64,000 bases of DNA, taken from the NCBI GenBank assembly GCA_027604005.1, contig JADGJT010000087.1:1-64000 (forward strand), read 5' to 3'. The translations under genes and the position numbers were made by a program. Of the stretch, positions 11,577-23,500 are shown piece by piece (within the stretch, counting starts at the first letter, position 1; every line of letters starts with the position of its first letter). The notes under the pieces are model-generated. The model was given only the letters and a program-made list of their open reading frames with translations. It searched no databases and was not told the DNA's origin. The DNA is from Dinochytrium kinnereticum. Taxonomy: Eukaryota; Chytridiomycota; Chytridiomycetes; Chytridiales; Chytridiaceae.

Positions 11577-12998
11577 ATGCACGTCCGACTCGTCTCCAGG
11601 AGTGGGAAGGAGCTGAAGGCAGAGCTGGACATCCCCTCGGCTGCAAACGATCCCACCGTCGATGACCTGAGCGCGGCTATCGCAAGGGCTTGTGAGTGCA
11701 TGCAGGAATTGCTGCATGCAGTGCTCTAACAGTCTCTTGCTTCGCCTTTCTTTGAAAAAGTCCCAAAGTGGAACGTGCACAGGCAGAGGCTGACTGCTGG
11801 TGAGAAGGTGCTGGAGAAGGGCACCCCACTTGCCTCATACGGAATTGGCAATGGCGATACGGTCACCTTCAAGGATCTTGGCCCACAGATTGGATGGACG
11901 ACCGTGTTCTTGATTGAATACTTTGGACCGCTGTTGATTCATCCGCTACTGTATTTCAATCAAAGCATCTTCTATGGTCAGGAGGCTCCAAAAACTGTCA
12001 TCCAGACGTGAGTTTTGCTACACATAGCCTTACCTTAATCTCTTCTCGCCTGTTTGCTCTCCTGACATTTTTTCCTCTCTAAGCACCATGTTCTGGATGG
12101 TTATTCTTCACTTTATCAAGAGAGAGTATGAGACAATATTCGTTCACCGATTTTCGTGAGTATTTTGAAGACCTTTTGCTCTCCCTTTTTTTTCTTCTTC
12201 TTGCATACTTTTGGTTCGCTAATGTTTTTTTTTACAGGAACAGCACTATGCCCCTCCGAAACTTGCCAAAGAACTGCTTTCACGTAGGGGTCCACAGACT
12301 TTTCTCTCCTTACTTACGGCTGTTTCCTAGTACTGGGTATTTAGTGGAATTGGTCTTGCCTACTGGGTCTATCAGCCTGGATTCAATGGTGGTCTCCTTG
12401 GAGGTGTCACTTCAGACATTGGTGTTCTGGTATTGATCGCTATCTACGTGGTGAGTTCAATCGCTGCTAGTTTTCCAGTTTTCTCTAACCCTACCTGTTT
12501 ATTTTTTTATATTTTTCTTTGCCTTGCGAAAAGTACGCCGAGGTCTCCAACTACATCACCCACGTGATCCTCTCCCAGCTTCGTCCTCCTGGCTCCCGTG
12601 TTCGAAAGATCCCTCACGGTTACGGGTTTAACCTGGTGACCTGCCCTAACTACTTTGTAAGGGATCCCTTATCTTTAATGAAATGGATTTAAAAATATTC
12701 TAGTTTGAGTGCCTCGCCTGGTTCACCGTTGCGATCTTGACTGGTTCCGTTGCTGGTACTTTTTTTTTCTTCTTTTTTTATTGCTCATTTTGCACGGCTT
12801 GACTCTAAATTCTTGATTGATGTCTATAGCTTGGGTCTTCTTGTCGATTTCGTTCGGTCAGGTAGACTTCGGTTTTAGTGATTCCCACTAATGAGATAGA
12901 TGTACATTTGGGCCGTTAAGAAGCACAAGCGGTATATTAAGGACTTTGGTGCGCAGTACCCCAAGCGCCGCAAGGTCATCATTCCTTTCTTGCTGTGA
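11577..12998 (+). CDS. TSC13: very-long-chain enoyl-CoA reductase (TECR/Tsc13)
   Basis: Nine exons: 11577-11691, 11761-12007, 12084-12155, 12238-12283, 12331-12450, 12534-12656, 12704-12755, 12830-12861, 12900-12998 (301 aa, usual length). It reduces trans-2-enoyl-CoA to acyl-CoA, the last step of each cycle of very-long-chain fatty acid elongation in the ER membrane. Seen: a ubiquitin-like N-terminal region (about 1-80), several membrane segments, FVHRFSNSTMPLRNLPKNC near residue 140 (conserved in Tsc13), a steroid-reductase-type C-terminal half (SNYITHVILSQLRPPG, IPHGYGFNLVTCPNYF), and the terminal YPKRRKVIIPFLL, very close to yeast Tsc13. The next gene starts 108 bp downstream. Confidence 0.93.
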
Positions 12999-13106
12999 GG
13001 AAGCCCACATAAACAAGATTATCGATAGTTACTTAGCACCTTAAGGTGCTGTTGATTTATCGTGTTTGGTTGTTTTTTTTCTTGCTGGGAGGAAATAAAT
13101 CAGTGC

Positions 13107-14483
13107 ATGCTAAAAAACACTGCGGGTTTGTCAATTGCATCCATGCTTAGCGGCAAAAGGGCTCTTGCGGTGGTGGGCTCATGCTTGTTATGTGTGATGG
13201 CCTTCTGCCTATGGACGACTAAGAGCAGAATAACCTCCCATCAATCTCACTTGCAGAGGCATGCCTCATCCTTAAGGTTTAGCAACAACGCGTTCAAAAT
13301 CGTCATCTTCTCAGATTTGTAATGGAGAGGAGGCTGTTCCAGGAATACTGACAAAGTCCAGGCATTATGGTGAAGATCCTTCCACGGAATGGGGGCCAGA
13401 GCAGGATAGAAATTCAACTCGAGTTATTGAGACGATTATTGATGTTGAAAGTCCTGACTTTGTTGTGTTATTGGGTGACCAAGTCACTGGGGAGAATGTT
13501 CAAAGGTTCGAGGTGTTTGTTTTGTTGCTGTGGTTGTTTTCTTTCGTCTTTATTTTTTCTCTTTGTGAGTGTATTTAATCCCCTTAAAGGAATGTGACTG
13601 CCTATTTGAGTCAAATATATGCTCCCTTGGTCTCAAAACGGTTGCCTTGGGCGTCGGTTTTTGGGAATCATGACTCTGGTGTTCATTTCAACAGGTCTGA
13701 TCTCCTTGAATTCGACACCAGTTGGGATCTCTCTTTTACCAAGGAAGCACCTCCGTCCGTCCATGGAGTTAATTATTGGATTCCTCTCCACGAAGATAAT
13801 ATCCACAGACCTAAAATGATATTCTGGTTCTTGGACAGCAATGGGAACACGTTGGGTGATTCAAATGAGCCGCCTTGGATGTATGAATGACATAACCGAT
13901 TGAAGATACTTAACACCCTGCTTCCTGAAAAGATTGGCGAGCCAAGCTCAATGGCTGAAACGCGAGTCTGAGAAGATTCATGCTAGACATGGCCCTGTTT
14001 CTTCCTTAATCTTCTTTCACATTCCACTTAAAGAGGCAGCAAGTTTAAACAAGAAGGAAGGGTTCTTATCAAGATGCTCTGGATTTCGGGGAGAAGACGG
14101 GATTGACTTTCAAACCAAGGATGAGGGATTTCAACGCATTCTGAAGAATCTTCGAACACCTGTCGTCGCAATGTTCAATGGGGTATGACCTTAAATACTT
14201 TGTTCTATATCCCGTTTACGTGTATTCTTATTTGCATCAACAACCAAAACAAAACAAAACAAAACAAAAAAAGCACGATCATGGAACATCCTGGTGCTGC
14301 AGGTCAGCGGAACTCAACAACATCAATATCTGCTTCGGTCGCCACTCTGGGTACGGCGGGTACGGTGCATGGGAGAGAGGAGGTCGTGTTATCTTGTTGA
14401 GGGAGTCATCAGGACTGAGTGTAAAAACATGGATTCGCCTTGAAAATGGAACAAAAATCGACGAGACAGTAATGCTTCAATAA
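13107..14483 (+). CDS. Dcr2/PAP-like calcineurin-type metallophosphoesterase
   Basis: Five exons: 13107-13318, 13362-13505, 13590-13880, 13933-14182, 14274-14483 (368 aa). An N-terminal hydrophobic segment (about 20-35) is a signal anchor or signal peptide. All metal-binding blocks of the metallophosphoesterase fold are present in order: FSDLHYGED (DxH), LLGDQVTGEN, FGNHDSG, FFHIPL and NGHDHG. The block spacing matches the Dcr2 and plant PAP16/28/29 group. In yeast Dcr2 has been linked to the unfolded protein response; the substrate here is unknown. Intron 1 is only 43 nt. Its stop is 18 bp from the convergent dynein stop. Confidence 0.88.
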
Positions 14484-14501
14484 ATCCCGTTGATTCTCGA
14501 G

Positions 14502-17500
14502 TTAATCGTTGAGTTGGCACTGTGAGGTGAAAGTTTGAATAGTTAGGGATATTGGGTAACCTCGTGAACCAACCAAAAGTGCCACTCCTTTAGCGATCCA
14601 GTACTCTGAGGGCTTGTCGCTGGGAATATTGATGGATAAGACAAAATTGGTTGAGTGACCGGTTGTGGAGAGAGTGCCTGCTCGTGCCGAAGTTTTGTAT
14701 AAGGGACACAGATAGAGTGATGAACTTTGCTGCGGTATTTGGGTCGGGATAAACCGGACCATGGGCATGGTCTTAAAAAAAATATAATAAAAAAAATAAA
14801 CAGTTTGTACGTTAGTCAAAAATACCTCGAGATAATCAAAAAATTACCGAAAACATCTCCATAGGGAAAGAATCCTGAAGCAAGTGTTTCATCCTATCCC
14901 ACCGCGCTCCCTCAATAAACAAGCCCGATATCAAAACCCCGTCCTCTTCCGGATACGTCAAGGCCAGCTCGTCGATATTTAGATCCGCGTTGATTCCTTC
15001 GCCGTCACTTTGATTCAAGGCCGCCAACACCAATGGATCTTTGAGAACTCTTGGGTCGTCTTCCTCATAATCCGATATTTTAAAGGCAAAGACCAAGGAG
15101 TCAATTGGGATGCGGTACCTACGGGCGTGATTTTGAAGCACACCCGTAAGGAATCCTAGATAGCGACAGGGTTAGGAGGGTAAGTGGATAAAGGTGGTGA
15201 AAACCTTGTGGGAAAAAGAATCCTGGAAGCCAGAAAGACGGTGGCTGGCCTTCCTCTATCCATGTCGCAAGTTTACCGATTCTCAGCTTTAAGTCTTTAA
15301 CCCACCCTCCGAGTGGCTTTAGAGAAGGATAAGCTACTGCAGCCCAGCTACCAGGAACCTAAGTGTTGAATGGATTAATATTATCTCCGTAGAATTAGAG
15401 TATAATCTAAATACCTCATTGTTCAAAAGACTTTTGAAAACCAATTCAATCTCAGAGCTCATAACCACCAAGCCTTTTAGAGCTTTTAGGAGACTCTCCA
15501 GTGAAGCTCGGACAATGGCAAGAAGCCGGTTGAATCTAGCAGTCTCCTGGCTCAAAACCGTACTTAAAGAATTCAAGAGCCGTCCTGATTCATCTCTCTT
15601 AAACAAATTCTGAAGAATTATCTTTGACTTGTCTTCCCGCACCGAAGAAGGATCATAGACAGCTGACAAGTCAATGATCAGAGGCTCAGGCCATGAATCG
15701 AGGATGGCTGTCGCTATCCCAGCTACAATTTCTTCCGATGATGCTCCAGCGCTCGACGATACGAGTCGAGGTTGCACATCTAAAATAGTTCTAAGGAGCC
15801 TTCTACTTTCTTGAACTTGGTAACTGATGTTGGCGTTCTCGTGCATCCCAAATATAGAAGGCTCTTCAGTAAAAGGGAGTGATTCAATGTAGCTGCGATA
15901 CTGACTAAGGTCGCCGTCTTGAGGCGCAAAGTAGATTCCAGATGGGGAAAATCTGTAGGCTTCTTCTAAAATCTGAGGGGTATAGAATTTGGCCAGGATT
16001 GATTTTAGGGTTCTGCGATCCCAGTCGTCTGTCACTCTACCACCAAATGTTATTTCACCAGTCAAGTAGATAAGCGCATCCCACGGAACGGTCTTTGACT
16101 CCTGAAGGATATTCTTAAGAATCGTTATCGATACCTCAAGATCAGCATTCGACCAATCATAGAGAATATTCCAACCCAACGGTCCAAACTTCTTTCGCTC
16201 ATGAATAATTGCGTTAAAGAAACATACTCCGAATAAAAGTTTTTTAAACTTAACCCCTTGAGGAGGATGATCATCAAATAAGTCCCTCGACACATCCGCA
16301 AAGCTTCTCGCAAGATTGGCGCGCAGGCCTTTTGGCGGCTCACTGGTAATTTTAATACCGTCCTGAAGCACTGTGGTTGGAAACACCTTGGATGGCATAG
16401 ATGAAAGGAACAGTCTAAAATTAGGGTTGATGTCGTTCTCAGGAGCGGAAAGATCTTTGATGATGGCCTCTAGTCTACCCATCCAAGAAGCAGCAAGATG
16501 GCAATTCTGCAAGAAAATCCAGTCACCGCTCAGACTAGCACGCCTAATCAGCTCTTCGGCGATTGGGCCTTGCCCTTGACCGAGGGAAATCATATGCAAA
16601 CGGTCTTGCATGTTAAGGTCTTTCCCACTGGCGAATTTTAGCAAAGCACTTATGGGGTCTGAGCCGGTTGAAAGAATGAAAATCATGGGTGACCGGCATG
16701 AAGTATCTTTGTATACTTTAGCGAGGTCGAGAGGGGGAATGTCGATGAAATCTGTCCCAAGGTTTTTCTTCACGAACTCAACAGCCCCCTGCACTAGTCT
16801 TTCCTCCCTCAAAACTTTGATGAGAATCAAACGCTGGAAATCGGTAAGTTTTTGAGACGCATCCCCAGGAACCGGTTCCTCAAAAGGATTATCGGAATTA
16901 ATCATCTCCTCCCATTCGGCCGTATACATCAGCATATGATCCATCAGGTACGAAAATTCCTTGATGCTGATTGCCAAGTCACAACAGTTTTGCCACATTG
17001 AAGAGCTTAACCACTTTGCGTTTGGCTTTGCAGGTAAATTGTCCATCAATCGACCACCTCCGCGAAGGAAGAAGCTCCACTCATGCTCGCTAATGTCACG
17101 GTTCTGACGTAATATTGCCATGCATATCATAAATGCGAAAATCTGCTTATGAGCCTCGAATAGACCCCTGCAAACGTTGAGGAACACGGCGTAGGTTGAG
17201 TTTTTACAAAGAATTGCTATTCTTTGGTGGACATTGTCGCTTTTTTCGCTTTCGATAATGCATTGGTTAAAGAGATTCTTAAAGTACTTTAAGGAGAACT
17301 GGTACATGGGATCCATTTCTGCTAAATCAGCGACTGTAAAGTACAAAACAGATCCACGGATCGCCACAGGACGGTACTTTTCTCTAGTGTTGTTTATCTC
17401 CTTCTCTGTCGCTTCGGCCTCTGAAACTCTTTCCTTGATCGCCGCAGACGTAACTTTCGATTGATTAAGCGTGTTGATAAGTTCTTCATCGTCCAGAATA

Positions 17501-20500
17501 TTTCCCTGTGAATTGAATAGCAACTTTAAAATCTTCTCCTCAATATCCTTTAACTGTTTTTTATCATTAGCAATATTGACGATGAGCGAGTTTCTCTGTT
17601 CTTCCAGTTCTGGTCTTTCTAGCTTTGCAACGTCTGCCAAAAGCTGCCCCTCAAGACCCAACTTTGTAACGGTGAAGTTAATAATTGTGACTTTGATACA
17701 AACTTCTGGTAGGTAATGAGGATTTGCTAGTTTGGTCGTGATATACAGCTTAAAGTTGCGGTCATACTCTACGAGCGAGTCTCCAAGCTTCATTAGAAGT
17801 CTACCTCCCTGTCGGACAGTCTGCTTCAGCAAAAGAGGTTCTATTGCAGGGTCCAATTGTTCGCCAACATCTTCCATAAGAACGGGCTGACCCGTACGAA
17901 TCGCGTTTTCTAAGGATCGAAGGAATTTGGGTTCTGATAGCTTTACTACCCTTAATTCAGCACCTTCCTGGTTTCTTATCCATCGATTCGCTTGGCCTTG
18001 AGGGTCAATCATTAGAGGCCATCTTCTCCCTCTTGTGACAAAAATGCCATTCTCAATAGAAAGTGGGTCCGCTGGAAGCCCCTGGATGTTCCAATCTCTC
18101 ACAACGGACTGATCAACAAGATGATCAACGAGATTGAAGTTCTCTGACACTGGGATACCGATATCTTGGCATTTTCGAATCCAGTGAATGACTAACTCTT
18201 GGCGGTAAGTCGAAGTAAAAGCACCATTATAAGCCACACTTGCGGCGCATAAGAATATGTTCCCGACAAGTGCTTCAATCTGCAAGTTGAGATTCTCCAC
18301 TGATTCCGTCCAGCGGACCTGCTCATCAGCCAGTGCCAGAGTAAGTTTACTTGCTCTACCCATTCTGCGGGTGGTGTCCTCCATTTTTTCAGCCAAAACG
18401 CGCTTACTAGCAATAGATTCTTCGTAGACTCGCTTTAACTTATCAAGCTGCGATTCGACTTCCTGGAGTGCGGCGGTTTTTTCTGCTAGCTTTGCCCTTG
18501 TATCCTCTAAGGTAGCTTGAGCCTCCTCTAGCCTTCGGCGCTTGGGCAATACCTCTTTGTAGACGCGAGAGTAAATATCCATAGCAATAACCCACATGCA
18601 CATTGATTTGCAAGCTTTTGAAACTTTCTCAACAGATTCTGCGTTAAACTGCGGATTCTCCGTGTATTTTTTCAGCTTCTTAATAACAGAATCCGGGATA
18701 TTGTCTTTGTCAAAGTCCTGCATTTTCTTCATGAGTTGAGAGTCTCCAAGAAGTTTTTTGCTGCCTTCCCAATCAGGTTTAGCTTTAAAAAGAATGCAGA
18801 CGGCCTCCATAACCATGAGAACAAGTTCCGGAGGCTTAGTAAAAACTTTTAATTCTGCGATGTCCTTCTTATCTAAGGCGTCCAATGCCTTATAGGCCGC
18901 TTGCAGTGCAGGCAGGGCTTGATCAAGATCCCTTTGCGCTTCTTCAGCAATCGCTTCTGTGGCCTTTGCCTTTTCCCTAACAATTGTTTCCTCCTCACTC
19001 ACAACCTTTCGGACTCCATCAGCCATTTCCTGGTCTTTCGCGATTTTGACCATAAGTGTCTCAACGTCTGCAGCCTTAATCTTGAGTTCAGGACCAAGTT
19101 GTTCAAGCTCAATTTGCATATTCGCAACCAGGCTGTTTGTTTCCGCAAGCTTATTCAATCCATTTCGGAGACGGTCTCGAGAAAATCCGAGCTCCTTTCT
19201 CTTCTCCTGAAGCATTGCTATATAAAGATTGATAAGCTCTAGGTAAGACGTCGGCGTGGTATAGTATTTCCTCTTCAGCTCAGCATGGAACCTTTTAGCC
19301 ATGATTCCAACCGAGGCGTGAATCTCGACACACATCTCCGCAATTTTGTCTCTCATTTCGTCGGATCCTAGATCAACAAACTCAAAGAACCTCTTTGAAA
19401 CCGAGAGTAGAGCTTCACGGGGCCATTCATCAAACCAGTCAATAGTACAACAGTTTACAAGGGACGGGAACATTCTGCATCGGTTTCGGAATGTGTCCCC
19501 TACAGGACTTGTTGCAAAGACGATGTGAAGGTTATCACGCACGCGATTGATGAAAAATTGATACATAGAATCTCTATCCTCGGGAAGACCTCTATCTCTA
19601 GCCAAGCTCCTCAGGTCCCCAAGGATTTTCTCTCGTTCATCAAACTCGAAGAGACTTGGTACTTCCCCCGAGTTCAAGATATTGTTGATGTCCTCCAGAA
19701 AGACCTCTGTCTTAATCTGAGTATCCGAGATCAAAAAGACAGTGTTTTTCCCCTCAACACCGGAGCTAATGTAGAGTTTTTTCAAATCTTCCCTCCATTC
19801 ATCCATGCCGTACGTTCGAGTCAACTCGATTTGGAAGCAGTTGAAGTCGGATATATGGCACGCTAGACGGGTTAGGGACTGCTTTCCTGTTCCTCCGACT
19901 CCAACTAGCAGTGCATTGCCTCGAGGTTGCCGTATTATTCGAGAAATGCGTGAGATGTGTTGCTGGGCGTCGAGGAAGAAAATAAGACGAACATCCTTAT
20001 TCATGGTAACATTGAATTCTTCTAAATACTCCTCAAGAAGATTGTTCAGCGCTTTGAGATCAGTGATCTCTACGTATTGACGTTCTTCGAGTGGCGTGCC
20101 GCGTTTCAGAAAATCTCCAAAGAGGATGGGTTTCTCCGAGAACGACTCTTTCGGAATAGCAACATTGAAATTCTTTTCAACAATTTCGGATAGTAGCTTG
20201 TTAAAGTAAAGCCTATCAGAATCATCAATGAGACGATCTTGGAAGACTCGTGCAGATTCGTGGCAGAATATTTTCACCAAGTCTAATTTTGCAACGATGT
20301 TTTGAGGGCGAACTTGAAGAATCCCCTGAACAACTTTGGAAAGGTCTCTAAGGTTGAAAGTGTAATGCGATTTTGCCGGAGTTGGAAGTAATTGGGAGCA
20401 CATACTATGATATATGTCGATGGCAGAGCTAACAATCGCTTCACTCAGACCTTTAACCTCAGAGGAGAAAGGCTTTAGGAAGCCTTCCGTAATTGATCTG

Positions 20501-23500
20501 AAAATCTTTGAAAGAGATAGTTCAGTCGGAACAGGAATATTGAGCATATTGAAGTGCCTTAAGAATCGGGGTGTGATATTGTTTCTTCCACCTCCGGGAG
20601 GAGCGCAGCAGGCAACAATTTCAACATCTTGAACAATCTTCCACGTTAGTTTTTCTCTGTCATAGAAACCCTTAAAGTCTAAGTATTGGCGTAATAATTC
20701 AATTGGTGGTTGGGATCCGTATGTGTCCAACTTCGGCATATTTAAATCATCCACAAACAGAACAATCTTGTTTGAGCCTGAAGGAGCCCCGAGAATGTTT
20801 TTTCTTTTCTTCTCAAGCTTAATCTCAATAATCTGTTGGGTCTGCAAGCTACTGGTTTGGGCAGAAAAGTTCAAAACCATAGGAACAAATCCACGAGGTT
20901 TGCTGACACGATTCAAGAGATCTTGAACGATTATGGATTTTCCAACACCAGTGTTTCCGGTAAATAGAGTCGGGTAGCCATTGGAGAGAAGAGCCTCTAG
21001 CAAATACGAGTACTTCACAGTATCTGTCGTTTGAACTGTCATTTGGAAGTATGGAACTTCAGAGGAATAGGAGAAAGCCGGTACGAGGTCATCCCAAACA
21101 GAAAAGTTCTTTGACTTCACATCAACAAAGAAGCTGAAAACATTGTTTGAAGCCGGAACCTGTACGTCTGCAATGGGAGTAACCTCAAGCAAGTCGCGCA
21201 TGAACGAGTCGAACGCGTCGTGATTCCGATCGGCCAAGTTACCCCCGATTGACCAGATGTACGCAAAAACGAAGACATGACTAAAGATCATACGGAGTTC
21301 GGAGTATTCTTGAGTTAGGTCTACCAGCTCGCGTTTGTTGATAAATGTCGTAATAATGTTACATAGAGAGGTGACAAGGTTCAGATCGACAGAGGGTAGA
21401 TACTCAGTGCAGTTCCGGCGAACAAATTTCAATCCTTTTTCGACATAAAGGTCAAATAGGGATTCTATCCAGTCTTTAATTTCGAGGCTAACTGCTTCTG
21501 GTAGCGTTCGAAGCCACGTTTTAACGTATGGCCACCAACCTAGGCTTACAGGGTCCATGTACACCATGCCGCAGCGGCTCACAGTAGCAGGAGAGGCCAC
21601 AGCCAGATCAGACACCTCGAATAGCATATGCATCGTGTTGTTCATTTTGATTCTTTCACCGTTAATAAGAGTGAGGAGTTTGTTATCGTCTAGAACAGTG
21701 TTCATATTTTCAATCCAAAGAGCATCTACAGGCCCATCGCATACTGTCCACTTTTCATCAATAGAGTTATCCGAAACTTGACATCTGAATATCGAGCCAA
21801 TTAGGCCGTCCTTCCATTCCATTGTGGCCGGATTAAATTCACCGTACAGCTCTGTCATAGCAACGCACTTTGGAATTTAGTAAATATCTTACTGACTTTA
21901 AGTACCTTTGGATTGAGAACCCACGTCTTAACTTTCTGGAAATCGTTTTGAGAAGGATGCTTTTCCTTTAGTCTACCACAAGCATCTCGAAGGATTTCAT
22001 AACACGTCGTTTTTCCACCGCCAGTTGGCCCAACCAGCATAACGCCATGTCGAATTTTCATTGTCTCGTAGAGTTGGCAAACTCTGCTGACAAACGTATT
22101 GACAATTTCTAGCTTCCTCTCTGACATAACTTCCTTGATAGATAAGGCCAGAACCTCAAGGTCCTTTTCAGCAACTATGGTCCCAGGGAAGAGATCGGTC
22201 AAAATTCCCCGGAACAGACCCACATCTTCCGTTAGGAATTTTGGAACGTTAGAATCTCGAAGGGACTGAATTAAGACGACGTCTTCGGTTAAGTCCGGGT
22301 TGGCACGCTTCAAGGCTCCAGCCATAATCAGAACAGATTTGACGGCACGCATTCCGAAATCATAGTGATCTTGCTGAGATAATTGCTCGGAGCAAAGCTT
22401 GTAAAGGTTTACAACTTTTCCGGCTAAGACTTTTGCATTCTCAAATCCCTCTGAGAATAACATGATTTCGGCAATCAAACCGTAGTCTTTAAGAGATTAT
22501 GAATTAATTACTACTTTACTGTGGTCATTTACATACCTGGAATCATCATCGCGATGGGTCGGAATAGGGCTTTTAAATTGTCCGGGAGCTCGGTTCTTCC
22601 AGCATAACCAGGATTCATCGTAATAAAGGCAGCGCAAGTGTCAATTAGTCGAATTTCACGGCCCTCAAACATGAATTTAGTCGCTCTCATATCCTTTGCA
22701 TTCTTAATCGTGAGTAGCTGCTGAGCAACGACAGACAGAACTTCAATATCGATACGGTTAAACTCGTCAAAGCAACACCATGCGCCAGATTGAGCGAGAC
22801 CAGCAAACATTTTGCCCATGATTTTGTAATCCAGACCATCGGAGCAGTTGAAAACAACGCACTGTCGGGCAAGAGCTTTTGCAAGATCCTTAACCGTTTC
22901 GGTTTTGCCTGTTCCTGCGGGCCCAACAGGTGATCCTCCGAGGTTGAGCTGCATAGCACCCGTCAGAGTCAAATAGCAACGATCGGTTAATGGTGTAATA
23001 ACAAGTCGTGCCGAGCATCCCAAATACTCATATCCGTATGAGAACGTGGAGGATGACATTCTAATAGTACAGTTATCAGAATCAACGTCCCAGTAGTATT
23101 TCAGTTGCTTAACCCATTCGAAGTCAGCCTGTCCCGAAACTTTAGCATTGATTAATCCTTCGATAATATCGCGATTGTGGACGTCGATCGTTATCAAAGC
23201 TCCCAAAATTGCGCGCTGAATCTTCGTAAGATCACCACGAACAAGTGCTGCCAATCCACTCAACCCGTTGATGCATTTTTGTCTAACGATCTGCAACCCC
23301 TTTGCAGGATCACTATTCCTAATTGCCTCGCCTACATCTCTTGTCCAGAGAATCTGGTTCCCGGCAACAACAACTTGTCCAACATGCTCTCTGACCCAGT
23401 CTGGCCGCTTCGAATCATCAAACTCAGCGAGAGCCAACTTTAACAATCTCCGAAGCGTGGAAACCATAGCCTCTTCGACAGAGCTCAGCCATGCCTCTAC

